A stretch of 64,000 nt of DNA from Janthinobacterium rivuli (GCF_029690045.1 NZ_CP121464.1:4402001-4466000); one strand, 5' to 3'; numbered from the stretch's first letter, positions 20,901-29,103 are shown. Notes: generated by a model not told the origin, from the sequence alone. Made by a program: numbers and translations.

Positions 20901-21126
20901 TGACGCGCGTAAAGGTCAGCATCACATACGGCGACAGGGCTTTCAGGGTCATCTTGCTGCCCGCCACTTGGTTCAGGGTGGTATTCACGGTCGCTTGCAG
21001 TTTCGCCAGGTCGCCCCGGACGAAATAGCCGTACATTTCCGACTGTTTCAATTGCAGCGGCGCATGCATCATCACCGAACCGCCCTGATAGATATACGAA
21101 GGTCTTGCCGAAGGTGTCGCCGTCAT
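17971..21126 (-). CDS. Fusion of acetoacetate-decarboxylase-like domain and FAD/NAD(P) oxidoreductase
   Basis: A 1051-residue two-part protein. Residues about 20-300 resemble the acetoacetate decarboxylase superfamily (VYWYPCHIFVDDAMALINGR, ELFGYPKYLCDYEIP). From about residue 325 a Rossmann dinucleotide site begins (RIAILGGGVAAMTTAYYL), followed by GWRLGGKGASGRN and EEHGLHIWFGFYANAF, like phytoene desaturase or hydroxysqualene dehydroxylase flavoproteins. It ends with LFLTGDWIKTGLNAGCVEAA, the usual C-terminal FAD contact. No signal peptide is visible. The start follows a GGGGACAGGG-type ribosome site. The reaction is unknown; an isoprenoid or polyketide-like substrate is a guess from the flavoprotein half. 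Confidence 0.75.
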   Translation of the reverse strand: MTATPSARPSYIYQGGSVMMHAPLQLKQSEMYGYFVRGDLAKLQATVNTTLNQVAGSKMTLKALSPYVMLTFTRVNHADSANPVDQAKGWITEVDIVTWIMVGQMDDAGKLAHVYWYPCHIFVDDAMALINGRELFGYPKYLCDYEIPAAGSEPLRCSVAAKGFQHFSPETKLALHPLLEVNATVQTGPHKPINSFLELIEQAFQIFLSIPDFFDMDQAGWADILSLLRKPRIDQIFLKQFPDSAGVKAVYQALVTAPAEINRLHSARLLGYEYECTLHAFDSFPLDQTLGLQLGPQAAILPFNVNFDFTAMPGEELVDNSRIAPERIAILGGGVAAMTTAYYLTNQPGWQNRHAITVYQLGWRLGGKGASGRNAQVGQRIEEHGLHIWFGFYANAFKMIKEAYASLERPPGAPLATWRDAFKQHDYVALSEDVKGQWRNWSIVFPTLPGEPGEGGEDITLWQMAIAMVGWIEQWIRQIRQVADADARIERASASASASQGEGVWPGWLRRLADEVVGQADELGLDVGLSVGALAALVADLAPDSTRHDQARHQLLASTLNGIRAWLRLRYRALIDGDDELRRLFICLDLGITVMKGMFEDGVFKHGFDVINDIDFRAWLRKHGGDEQFSVNSAPVRGFYDLVFAYEGGDFSKPNIEAGTLLRSMARIGLAYKGGIMFKMQAGMGDTIFTPLYEVLKKRGVEFKFFQRVEELVPGAGDIASIRITQQVQLKDPAAGYAPLVDVKGLACWPSAPDYAQIEPAQAALLQAQDVNLESYWSGWPQQYQQAFGRALPATVLKKGVDFDKVVFGISIGSLQALCPQLLAQSPALQLAADKVQTVATQAYQVWLNKNLAQMGWTTQPKGQQPVLSAFTEPYDTWAPMDQLLAHEDWPAGLEPKNVSYFCSAFPVDSYPPVTDTDFPARCAARAKQGALHQLEREIGALWPEAGAPGAFPWQWLVDAKEGAGPARFDSQYWRANVDPSERYVMSVVGSTQYRLATDQSGFSNLFLTGDWIKTGLNAGCVEAAVMAGMQTSRAMTGYPAVIQGETDFKA

Positions 21127-21325
21127 TGCCCTGTCCCCTTTAAGTTTCAGTCAAACAAGATTTCTACAGTGTATTTGAGAAAGATCAATGAATGATATGA
21201 AATAAATTAAAGGATTTGCCAAGATGCATAGGCTCATCCGGAAAGCTGCCTGCGCACGTCGGCCGGGGCAAGTCCATGCCATCGGGTGTACGATGCAGCA
21301 TCTTGAGCGTTACGAGCACCATGCC

Positions 21326-21874
21326 ATGGCAATGATTACCACCGACTACGTTTCCACTTATTTAGGCAACCGTTTTTACCCCTTGCGCCCGCATATCGAC
21401 AAGGTCGCCATCGAGGACATCGCCCACGGCCTCGCTTACCAGTGCCGCTTCAATGGACAGACGCAAGTGTTTTATTCGGTCGCCCAGCACAGCCTGATCG
21501 TCGCCGAACTGGTGCCGCCCCATTTGCGCCTGGCCGCCCTGCTGCACGACGCGGCCGAAGCCTACCTGGGCGACATGGTGAAACCCTTGAAAGTGCTGCT
21601 GCCGGAGTTTGCCGTGCTGGAAGACAAGGTCAGCGCCATCATCGCCGCCACGTACGGGCTGGATTTTTCCGATTACGCGCCCATCAAGCAGGCCGACCTG
21701 ATTGCGCTGGCCACGGAAAAGCGCGACCTGATGCCGCACTCGGCCGAGCGCTGGGCTTACCTTGACGGCATCGCCCCCTTGCCCGGTATAATCGAAGCCA
21801 TGGGTCCGGCCGAAGCCAAGCAGCGCTTCCTGCACGCCTTTGCCCGGTTGAGCGGACTTGGCCTCGCCGCATGA
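21326..21874 (+). CDS. HD-domain phosphohydrolase, YfbR-like
   Basis: A 182-residue cytosolic protein with the HD metal site: YSVAQHSLIVAE supplies one histidine and LLHDAAEAYLGDM the HD pair and distal Asp. The N-terminal TTDYVSTYLGNRFYPLRP segment is characteristic of YfbR-like proteins, which remove phosphate from deoxynucleoside monophosphates. The start is taken as MAMITTDYV at 21326. The reading frame continues upstream to 21224, but that stretch has no family similarity and lies in the promoter region. It is a single gene. Confidence 0.8.
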   Translation: MAMITTDYVSTYLGNRFYPLRPHIDKVAIEDIAHGLAYQCRFNGQTQVFYSVAQHSLIVAELVPPHLRLAALLHDAAEAYLGDMVKPLKVLLPEFAVLEDKVSAIIAATYGLDFSDYAPIKQADLIALATEKRDLMPHSAERWAYLDGIAPLPGIIEAMGPAEAKQRFLHAFARLSGLGLAA

Positions 21875-21925
21875 ATGCTGGCACCTTGCCGCACGAACGG
21901 GCGCTAAGCCACGGTTTTTGCACGG

Positions 21926-22020
21926 CTTTTTTAGATATCCACAGCAACTGTGGATAAAGTTGTTGATAAGCCCCTCTTGACAAGCCGCAACACCAGTATT
22001 GATGCGGGTTTCAACAATTT
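21926..22020 (+). repeat. DnaA-box-containing intergenic repeat, copy A
   Basis: This segment carries TATCCACAG-CAA-CTGTGGATA, a perfect inverted repeat that contains the exact DnaA box TTATCCACA on the minus strand (21949-21957). A second box-like GTTGATAAG follows, then TTGACA and a pyrimidine/purine-mixed tail. Copy B at 22980-23074 has the same order of elements. The two copies flank the receiver-only response regulator. Confidence 0.65.
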
Positions 22021-22236
22021 GCTGATTTCACAGGCAATTTTTTACCCCAATGAAATCAATGACTTGCAATCATGAATTTGCGCTTAAGCAAACTTACTCT
22101 GCCACCATGAAAATATATTTTTCTGTGCATAAGCATTCCTGGCGACACGGCGTCTTGCTTGAACCGCATTGTTTTGACAAACCCCGCAGACTGGCATAGT
22201 GTGGAGTAGCGAGCACGATCAACGGTGGATAAACGC

Positions 22237-22836
22237 ATGAATATGGATAGCGATAGCGCCGCCAAGGGGGCGGACGAACCGGACTGGCTGGTCGATGAGC
22301 CGCTGGAACGGACAGACGCGACGGCAGAGCCTGCCACCGCGGCGCCATGGCGCGTGCTGATCGTTGATGACGATGTCGACGTGCATGTGGTCACCAAGTT
22401 CGCCCTCAGCCAGGCCAGCTTCCAGGGGCGCCGGCTGAGCTTTTTGCACGCGTATTCAGGTGCCGAGGCCCTCAGCTTGCTGCGCGGCACGCCCGATATC
22501 GCTGTCGTGCTGCTCGATGTGATCATGGAAACCCAGGATGCCGGGCTGCAAGTGGCGCGCCAGGTCCGCGAAGAATTGCACAACAGCGCCGTGCGCATCA
22601 TCCTGCGCACGGGCCAGCCCGGCCAGGCGCTCGAGCACCGCATCATCATCGACTACGACATCAACGATTTCTGGTGCAAGACCGACCTCACCACACGCAA
22701 GTTGTTTACCACCGTGATCGCCTCGCTGCGCACCTACGCCACCTTGCGCGAAGCGCAGCAGCAAGTCGCCGAACTGGCCGCCGCCCTGGCCCAGTGCGGC
22801 AACACGCCAGCGGCGCCAGCCGGCGGCACGCCCTGA
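22237..22836 (+). CDS. Response regulator receiver with DUF3369-like tail, no output domain
   Basis: A 199-residue protein. After about 40 variable acidic residues comes a receiver domain: VLIVDDDVDVHVVTKFAL with the acidic pocket, VVLLDVIME with the phosphoacceptor Asp, and IILRTGQPGQ. The segment YDINDFWCKTDLTTRKLFTTV followed by SLRTYATL matches the junction of DUF3369 response regulators, which normally continue into a sensor-like DUF3369 and an HD-GYP domain. Here the protein ends soon after, so it has no obvious output. Start ATG 22237 with GGTGG upstream; a GTG at 22225 is an alternative. No kinase is adjacent. Confidence 0.8.
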   Translation: MNMDSDSAAKGADEPDWLVDEPLERTDATAEPATAAPWRVLIVDDDVDVHVVTKFALSQASFQGRRLSFLHAYSGAEALSLLRGTPDIAVVLLDVIMETQDAGLQVARQVREELHNSAVRIILRTGQPGQALEHRIIIDYDINDFWCKTDLTTRKLFTTVIASLRTYATLREAQQQVAELAAALAQCGNTPAAPAGGTP

Positions 22837-22979
22837 GCATCGGCCGCTACTTTCAGTCATAAAAAACAAGAACACTGGATAGGCATACAGGCTTGCGGCA
22901 TGCCCCATTTTGGCCCCTTTTTCCCGCCGATGGCGTGTGCTGAGCGGCGCCAATTTCCTAAGTGGCGGATTGTTAAGCG

Positions 22980-23074
22980 CTTTTTCAGATATCCACACGG
23001 ACTGTGGATATCTTTGTGGATAAGGGCCTATTGACAGCCTTCAAAGCCACAGCCCATGCGGCTTTCAATAAACT
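22980..23074 (+). repeat. DnaA-box-containing intergenic repeat, copy B
   Basis: GATATCCACA-CGGAC-TGTGGATATC is a perfect 10-bp inverted repeat, followed by TTTGTGGATAAG (an exact DnaA box, reverse orientation), TTGACA and a related tail. By eye it is roughly 70% identical to copy A. The surrounding 420-base gap (22837-23254) holds no gene that I can support. Confidence 0.65.
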
Positions 23075-23254
23075 GCCCAATCAAACAGCAAAAATAAAAT
23101 CCATTAAAATCAAACACTTATAAACTCACACATAATCACGGGAAAATTATTTCGTCAATTTCGTTATCCCATCATTTGTGCATAACTGAGCCGTAATGAT
23201 CAAACCGACAACACCAGGCTAACGCTACCGGCAACACAGTTGCCGTGCGGATAT

Positions 23255-23476
23255 TCAATGCAGGCTCTGGCGGCGCTGCTCCGGGTGCAGCAGCACTCTC
23301 TCGATCAGTTCGGGGGCGACATTGTATGACTTCAGGTATTCCAGCGCGCACAAGGTGCTGAAGGCGGCCTGCACGGCAATGCCCAGATTGACGATATCGC
23401 ACATCTTCTGGTCGACGCGCACATGGCGCACCACTGGTATGGCAGGCATATGCAGCGTTTCTGTGGAATGAGGCAT
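23255..23476 (-). CDS. Small hypothetical protein (73 aa)
   Basis: A 73-residue protein beginning MPHSTETLHMP with CAGGAG 9 bases upstream of the ATG at 23476. It is mostly helical (VDQKMCDIVNLGIAVQAAFS, EYLKSYNVAPELIERVLLHP), without signal or membrane segments. The clear ribosome site and position in an otherwise empty gap argue that it is real. I do not recognise the family. It is divergent from the chromate transporter pair. Confidence 0.55.
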   Translation of the reverse strand: MPHSTETLHMPAIPVVRHVRVDQKMCDIVNLGIAVQAAFSTLCALEYLKSYNVAPELIERVLLHPEQRRQSLH

Positions 23477-23695
23477 GATGGACAACTCCTGCGAAGGGGA
23501 CGGAGGGGGGAGACGGCGTAGCGGTGCGAACCGCGACAGCGCGAAATGGGACAGTGCTCGTGTTGCCGCTAAAAGTATTGCCGATAAACTCTCGATGTCA
23601 ATGGCAGGGAAACATGAGCCACGGTTTTTTTCTTGCAGGCACAAGCGCTGCCGAAAGCGATGGACAAGCGCGAACGGCCACGGCGATAATCAGCT

Positions 23696-24283
23696 ATGCC
23701 CTCACCCTCCTCCCTTCCGCCCGACCAGCCCCGTCCGCAACCCGCCTCGCTTGCCGACCTGTTCTTCTCGTTCACCTGGCTGGCCCTGCAAGGCTTTGGC
23801 GGCGTGCTGGCCGTGATCCAGCGCGAGATGGTCGAGCGCAAGCGCTGGCTGACGCAGGAAGAATTCCTGGAAGACTGGGCCGTGGCGCAAATCATGCCCG
23901 GGCCAAATGTCGTCAACCTGTCGCTGATGGTGGGCGGGCGCTATTTCGGCTTGAAGGGCGCGCTGACGGCGCTGGCCGGCATGCTGGCCGCGCCCCTCAT
24001 CATCGTGCTGGTGCTGGGTGTGCTGTACACGCGCTTTGGCGACAATCCGCAGATGGCGGGCGCCTTGCGCGGCATGGCGGCCGTGTCGGCCGGCATGATC
24101 GCCGCCACGGGCGTGAAACTGGCGACCGCGCTGACCAAGCATCCGCTGCCCCTGTGGCTGACCTTGTCCATCACCGTGCTGGGCGTACTGATGGTGGCGA
24201 TCTTGCGCTGGCCCCTGCTGTACATCCTGCTGGGCCTGGGCGGCATCGGCTGCCTGCTCACCTATCGAAAGCTGTCTCCATGA
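23696..24283 (+). CDS. chrA: Chromate transporter, N-terminal-type half (CHR family)
   Basis: A 195-residue inner-membrane protein, one half-size CHR-family subunit. The signature FLEDWAVAQIMPGPNVVNLSL, preceded by GFGGVLAVIQREMV, is the conserved chromate-transport motif. Full-length ChrA proteins contain two such domains; here they are split into two overlapping genes, the short-chain arrangement, and both products are probably needed. They export chromate, or possibly another oxyanion. The stop overlaps the next start (ATGA). Confidence 0.88.
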   Translation: MPSPSSLPPDQPRPQPASLADLFFSFTWLALQGFGGVLAVIQREMVERKRWLTQEEFLEDWAVAQIMPGPNVVNLSLMVGGRYFGLKGALTALAGMLAAPLIIVLVLGVLYTRFGDNPQMAGALRGMAAVSAGMIAATGVKLATALTKHPLPLWLTLSITVLGVLMVAILRWPLLYILLGLGGIGCLLTYRKLSP

Positions 24284-24864
24284 ATCCGCCCTTGCAACTG
24301 GTGTTGAGCACGGGCGACTGGCTGAACCTGTTCGGCCACTACCTGATGCTGTCGCTGATGTCGATCGGCGGCGCAATTTCCACCACTTCCGAAATGCACC
24401 GTTTTCTCGTCGAGCAGCATGGCTGGCTGACGCAGGCGCAATTCAACGAGTCGATCGCCATCGCCCAGGCCGCGCCGGGCCCGAACGTGCTGTTCGTCGC
24501 CCTGATGGGCTGGAACGTGGGCATGAACGCGGGCAGCTACACGGCCGCCTACCTGGGCGTGTTCATCACCATGGTGGGCATCATGCTGCCCAGCACCACC
24601 CTCACCTACGTGGCAGCCCAATGGGGCTACCGCAACCGCGACCTGCTCCCCGTGCGCGCCTTCAAGCAAGGCATGGCGCCCATCGTCGTCGCGCTGCTGA
24701 TTTCCACGGGCATGATACTGGGCGGCGCCAACCATGACCTCCGCACCGACTGGCCCCTGTGGAGCCTGTCCATCGTGGCTGGCCTGATCATCTGGCGCAC
24801 GAAGATCCATTTGCTGTGGCTGCTGGCGGCAGGGGCCGTGCTAGGCTGGTTCCAGCTCGTCTGA
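24280..24864 (+). CDS. chrA: Chromate transporter, C-terminal-type half (CHR family)
   Basis: A 194-residue partner of the preceding half. The CHR motif appears as SIGGAISTTSEMHRFLVEQH and FNESIAIAQAAPGPNVLFVAL. Several hydrophobic helices follow. The gene starts inside the stop codon of the first half, which fixes their translation ratio. The reading frame extends far upstream through the first gene, but the ATG at 24280 is the only start consistent with the family. It is convergent with urtE, 2 bases away. Confidence 0.88.
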   Translation: MNPPLQLVLSTGDWLNLFGHYLMLSLMSIGGAISTTSEMHRFLVEQHGWLTQAQFNESIAIAQAAPGPNVLFVALMGWNVGMNAGSYTAAYLGVFITMVGIMLPSTTLTYVAAQWGYRNRDLLPVRAFKQGMAPIVVALLISTGMILGGANHDLRTDWPLWSLSIVAGLIIWRTKIHLLWLLAAGAVLGWFQLV

Positions 24865-24866
24865 CC

Positions 24867-25565
24867 TTACACGGCCAGGTGCCGTTTTACCTCGTCACCA
24901 TCCATCTGCGCCGCCGGTCCGCTGGCGACGACACTGCCGCGCGACAGCACGATGAATTCGTCGGCCAGCTCGCGGGCAAAGTCGAAATACTGTTCGCATA
25001 GCACGATGGCCATGTCGCCGCGCTGTTTCAACAAGGAAATGACGCGGCCAATATCCTTGATGACGGAGGGCTGGATGCCTTCCGTTGGCTCGTCGAAGAT
25101 GATTAATTGCGGCTCGGCCAGCAGGGCGCGGGCGATGGCCAGCTGCTGCTGTTGTCCGCCGGACAAATCGCCGCCGCGCCGCTGCAGCATCTCTTTGAGC
25201 ACCGGAAACAGTTCATACACATGGGGATCGATGCGCGACGCTTGCCTGCCCCGCTTGCTCGCCATACCCATCAGCAAGTTTTCCTCGACCGTGAGGCGCG
25301 CAAAGATGTCGCGCCCCTGCGGCACGTAAGCGATGCCCAGCTTGGCCCGCGCATGCGGCGCCAGCCTCGTGATGTCGCGACCCTGGAACACCACCGTGCC
25401 CTGCGCCACGGGCAGCACGCCCATCAGGCATTTCAGCAAGGTCGTCTTGCCCACGCCGTTACGCCCCAGCAAAGCCAGACACTCGCCCTTGCGCGCCGAC
25501 AGATTGATGCCGCGCAAGGTGTGCGAGGAACCATAGTATTGATTCAATTGCTCGACTTCCAGCAT
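24867..25565 (-). CDS. urtE: Urea ABC transporter ATP-binding protein UrtE
   Basis: A 232-residue ABC ATPase of the branched-chain amino-acid/urea class (LivF-like). Walker A GRNGVGKTT, Q-loop VPQGRD, signature LSGGQQQQLAIARAL and Walker B LIIFDEPTEGIQPS are all intact. The tail of the signature region (EGIQPSVIKDI) is typical of UrtE. It is the last gene of the urtABCDE operon, 6 bases after urtD. It powers high-affinity urea import at the inner membrane. Confidence 0.94.
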   Translation of the reverse strand: MLEVEQLNQYYGSSHTLRGINLSARKGECLALLGRNGVGKTTLLKCLMGVLPVAQGTVVFQGRDITRLAPHARAKLGIAYVPQGRDIFARLTVEENLLMGMASKRGRQASRIDPHVYELFPVLKEMLQRRGGDLSGGQQQQLAIARALLAEPQLIIFDEPTEGIQPSVIKDIGRVISLLKQRGDMAIVLCEQYFDFARELADEFIVLSRGSVVASGPAAQMDGDEVKRHLAV

Positions 25566-25571
25566 ATGTGT

Positions 25572-26402
25572 TCACCTTCCCAGATAGACTTCGATGACCC
25601 GCTCGTCGGCCTGCACTTCGTCCATGCGGCCCTGCGCCAGCACGGACCCTTCATGTAGCACGGTGACGATGCCTTGCTGGGCAATGTCCGTCACAAAACC
25701 CATGTCGTGCTCGACCACCATGATGGAATGCTTGCCGCGCAATTCATTGAGCAATTCCGCCGTGCGCGCCGTTTCCGCATCCGACATGCCGGCCACGGGT
25801 TCGTCCAATAGAATCAGCTGCGGCTCCTGCATCAAGAGCATGCCGATTTCCAGCCACTGCTTTTGCCCGTGCGACAGCAAGCCGGCCGGCCGCGCTTCCT
25901 GGCCGTTGAGGCGGATCAAGCGCAATATCGCCTCGATCTTGCCTGCCTGCTCCGACGTGAGGCGTGCAAACAGGGTGGGCGCCACGCGCTTGTCCGTCTT
26001 CATCGCCAGTTCCAGATTGTCGAACACCGTGTGCTGCTCGAACACGGTGGGGCGCTGGAACTTGCGGCCAATGCCAGCGTGGGCGATTTGCGCTTCCGTC
26101 ATGGTGGCCAGATTCATGGTCTGGCCAAACCAGGCCGTACCGGACGTGGGCCGCGTCTTGCCGGTGATCACGTCCATCATCGTCGTCTTCCCCGCGCCGT
26201 TCGGGCCGATGATGCAGCGCAATTCACCGACGGAAATATCGAGACTGAGCTTGTTGATGGCCTTGAAGCCGTCAAACGATACGCTGATGTCTTCCAGGTA
26301 CAAAATCGCGCCATGCGTCGTATCGACGCCCTCGCCTTTCACGCGCGCATACGTGGGGCCAGCTTCCGCGCTGGCCATGCCGGGCAACATGCGGATGCTC
26401 AT
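25572..26402 (-). CDS. urtD: Urea ABC transporter ATP-binding protein UrtD
   Basis: A 276-residue ABC ATPase (LivG-like). After about 35 variable residues: YLEDISVSFDGFKAINKLSL, Walker A GPNGAGKTT, DVITGKTRPTSG, IGRKFQRPTVF, LSHGQKQWLEIGMLL and Walker B LILLDEPVAGMSD. The histidine in LSHGQKQ replaces the common second glycine of the ABC signature, which is normal for UrtD. The ATG at 26402 overlaps the urtC stop (ATGA). Confidence 0.94.
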   Translation of the reverse strand: MSIRMLPGMASAEAGPTYARVKGEGVDTTHGAILYLEDISVSFDGFKAINKLSLDISVGELRCIIGPNGAGKTTMMDVITGKTRPTSGTAWFGQTMNLATMTEAQIAHAGIGRKFQRPTVFEQHTVFDNLELAMKTDKRVAPTLFARLTSEQAGKIEAILRLIRLNGQEARPAGLLSHGQKQWLEIGMLLMQEPQLILLDEPVAGMSDAETARTAELLNELRGKHSIMVVEHDMGFVTDIAQQGIVTVLHEGSVLAQGRMDEVQADERVIEVYLGR

Positions 26403-27520
26403 GCGGCCTCCTCTGCCACGACGGCCGTTTTTTTGCGTTTGAGCTTGCTCAACACACCGAGCATGCCCTGCTGCATGAACAGGGTCACGACGATGAACAG
26501 CAGCCCCAGCGCGAACAACCACAGTTCCGGCAAGGCGGCCGTGAACCAGCTTTTCAAGCCATTGACGGTGAAGGCGCCCAGCATGGGACCGATCAGTGTG
26601 CCCCGTCCGCCGACGGCCACCCACACGACCATTTCGATGGAATTGGCCGGTGACATTTCGGACGGGTTGATAATGCCCACTTGCGGCACGTACAGGGCGC
26701 CGGCGATGCCGCACAGCACGGCCGACAAGGTCCAGACGAACAGCTTGAACCACAGCGGGTTGTAGCCGAGGAACATCAAGCGCGCTTCGCTGTCACGCAC
26801 GCCCTGCAGCACCCGGCCCAGTTTCGAGCGGACGATGGCGCGCGCGCCGATCAAGGCGGCCAGCAGGAAGGCCAGGGTCAGCAGGAACAGCACGGCCCGG
26901 GTGGCGGGCGCCGTGATGCTATGGCCCAATATCGTCTTAAAATCCGTGAAACCGTTGTTGCCGCCAAAGCCTGTGTCATTGCGGAAGAACAAGAGCATGA
27001 AGGCATACGTCATCGCTTGCGTGATGATGGAAAAATACACGCCCTTGATGCGCGAGCGAAACGCAAAATAACCGAAGACAAACGCCAGCACGCCGGGCAC
27101 CAGCACGACGAGCGCCATGCAATACCAGAAATGTTCCGTGAACGCCCAGTACCAAGGGTAGGTTTTCCAGTCGAGAAAGACCATGAAATCGGGCAAGCTG
27201 CTGTGGTACTGGCCCTGGTCGCCGATGGCGCGCATCAGATACATGCCGTGCGCATACGCGCCCAGCGCAAAGAACACGCCATGGCCCAGGGACAGGATGC
27301 CCGTGTAGCCCCAGACGAGGTCCAGCGCCAGCGCGGCCAGCGCGTAACACATGAACTTGCCCACCAGCGCCACCGTGTAGGCGGACACGTGCAGCGCATG
27401 CCCTTCGGCAAACGTCAGATTAAACATCGGCAATAGCGCTGCCAGCAGCGTGCAGGCGGCAATGGCCAGCCAGACGGGCCGCGTGAACAGGCCCTGCTTT
27501 ATCGGATAGGAGGTAGTCAT
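26399..27520 (-). CDS. urtC: Urea ABC transporter permease UrtC
   Basis: A 373-residue inner-membrane permease of the LivM type, with about 9-10 hydrophobic helices and the family motif DLVWGYTGILSLGHGVFFALGAY near residue 65. The C-terminal half contains FVWTLSAVLCGIAGALYVPQ and WVAVGGRGTLIGP. A good ribosome site (GGAGG) lies 4 bases before the ATG, inside urtB. It overlaps urtB and urtD by 4 bases each. Confidence 0.94.
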   Translation of the reverse strand: MTTSYPIKQGLFTRPVWLAIAACTLLAALLPMFNLTFAEGHALHVSAYTVALVGKFMCYALAALALDLVWGYTGILSLGHGVFFALGAYAHGMYLMRAIGDQGQYHSSLPDFMVFLDWKTYPWYWAFTEHFWYCMALVVLVPGVLAFVFGYFAFRSRIKGVYFSIITQAMTYAFMLLFFRNDTGFGGNNGFTDFKTILGHSITAPATRAVLFLLTLAFLLAALIGARAIVRSKLGRVLQGVRDSEARLMFLGYNPLWFKLFVWTLSAVLCGIAGALYVPQVGIINPSEMSPANSIEMVVWVAVGGRGTLIGPMLGAFTVNGLKSWFTAALPELWLFALGLLFIVVTLFMQQGMLGVLSKLKRKKTAVVAEEAA

Positions 27521-29103
27521 TCGACGCTGCGTCCCTTCATGGCAAACAGGCCCTGCGGCCGGCGCTGGATGAAAATGATGATGAACACGAGAATGGCGAT
27601 CTTCGCCAGCACGGCGCCCGCCACCGGTTCGAGGAATTTGTTCACTTCACCCAGGCCCAGCGCGGCGATCACGGTGCCGGCCAGTTGGCCCACGCCACCG
27701 AGCACCACCACCATGAAGGAATCGACGATGTAGCTTTGGCCCAGGTCCGGTCCCACATTGCCCAGCTGCGACAAGGCCACGCCACCCAGGCCCGCGATGC
27801 CGGAACCGAGGCCGAAGGTCAGCATGTCGACCTTGCCCGTGGCCACGCCTACGCAATCGGCCATGCGGCGGTTTTGCGTGACGGCCCGCACGAACAGGCC
27901 CAGGCGTGTCTTGTTCAAAATCAGCCACACGGCCACCACGACAACGACGGCAAAGCCGATGATGGCCAGCCGGTTGTACGGCAGCACAAGGCCACCGAGC
28001 ACGGTGACGCCGCCCGACATCCAGGCCGGATTGGCCACTTCCACGTTTTGCGCACCAAAGATCGTACGCACCGTCTGCATGAGGATCAGGCTGATGCCCC
28101 AGGTGGCCAGCAGGGTTTCCAGCGGCCGACCATATAGCCAGCGAATCACCGTGCGCTCGAGCGCCACGCCCACCAGCCCGGCAACGAGAAAAGCGGCCGG
28201 TAGTGCGGCCAGCAGGTACGCATCCTGCAAGCCAGGCAGGAAGTTGCGGAAAAACAGCTGGCACAGGTAGGTCGTGTAAGCGCCTATCATCAGCAGTTCG
28301 CCATGCGCCATATTGATGATGCCCATCAAGCCGAAGGTGATGGCCAGCCCCAAGGCGGCCAGCAGCAGCACGCTGCCCAGAGAGATGCCGTAAAACACAT
28401 TGCCGGCGAATTCCATGCGCGCCACCCTGCCCTTGATCTGGCGCATGGTCTCGATGGCGGCCAGCTGCACGGCTTCGTCGGGCTCGCCCCCTTTGTCCAG
28501 CATGGCTTGCAGCACGGGCAGCAGCCGGGCATCGCTGCTGCCGGCCAGCGCCTGCACAGCTTGCTTGCGTGTGGCCGCATCGGGCGCATGCAGGTTGGCG
28601 CTGGCGATCAGCACTTGCAATATCTGTTTAATCTCAGCATCGTTTTCCTGCGCCAGCGCCTTGCGGATCAGGGGAAGCTGCGCGGGATCAACCGCCTTTT
28701 GCAAGGCCTGCGCGGCTGCCAGGCGCGTGGCCCGCTCCGGCGCCAGCAGCTGCAAGCCCGACAAGGCGCCCGCCACGGCCGAGCGCAAGCGGTTGTTGAC
28801 CATCACGCCATCGATGCCGTCCGGCAACGGCACGTTCTTGCCGCTTGCCGGGTCATATGCCTGCTCGCCATCGACGATATACACCGTGCCGTCGGGTGCG
28901 GCATACAGGGCATCGCCCTGCAAGGCTTGCAGCACACGGTCGGCCTCGGGCGTGGCCAGGGCGGCGATCTGCGCGACGGCGGCGACCCTGGCATCGGGGT
29001 CGTCGCCGGCCAGCGGTTTGAGCAAGGATGGATCGATGGCGGCCTGGGCCATGGATGACAGGCACAGGCAGGCGAAGACCAGCAGCGATGTGAATAGCCT
29101 CAT
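27517..29103 (-). CDS. urtB: Urea ABC transporter permease UrtB
   Basis: A 528-residue permease. A signal-like N-terminus (LFTSLLVFACLCLSSMAQA) and a periplasmic helical extension of about 200 residues with HEAT-like Ala/Leu repeats precede the LivH-type membrane domain (from about 230: LGLAITFGLMGIINMAHGELLMIGAYTTY in part). Such an extension is usual for proteobacterial UrtB. The conserved GSGIAGLGGVALSQLGNVGP loop is present. It is the second gene of the operon. Confidence 0.93.
   Translation of the reverse strand: MRLFTSLLVFACLCLSSMAQAAIDPSLLKPLAGDDPDARVAAVAQIAALATPEADRVLQALQGDALYAAPDGTVYIVDGEQAYDPASGKNVPLPDGIDGVMVNNRLRSAVAGALSGLQLLAPERATRLAAAQALQKAVDPAQLPLIRKALAQENDAEIKQILQVLIASANLHAPDAATRKQAVQALAGSSDARLLPVLQAMLDKGGEPDEAVQLAAIETMRQIKGRVARMEFAGNVFYGISLGSVLLLAALGLAITFGLMGIINMAHGELLMIGAYTTYLCQLFFRNFLPGLQDAYLLAALPAAFLVAGLVGVALERTVIRWLYGRPLETLLATWGISLILMQTVRTIFGAQNVEVANPAWMSGGVTVLGGLVLPYNRLAIIGFAVVVVVAVWLILNKTRLGLFVRAVTQNRRMADCVGVATGKVDMLTFGLGSGIAGLGGVALSQLGNVGPDLGQSYIVDSFMVVVLGGVGQLAGTVIAALGLGEVNKFLEPVAGAVLAKIAILVFIIIFIQRRPQGLFAMKGRSVE

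Noticed and set aside
17914..21195. Plus-strand open frame of 1093 codons
   Set aside because: It is antisense to the decarboxylase/FAD fusion gene. The Arg/Gln/His-rich sequence lacks any domain pattern, whereas the minus-strand product has clear motifs.
21926..23074. Chromosomal replication origin
   Set aside because: DnaA boxes are present, but dnaA, dnaN, gyrB, rpmH and parAB are absent from the surroundings, and there is no AT-rich unwinding region of the usual length.
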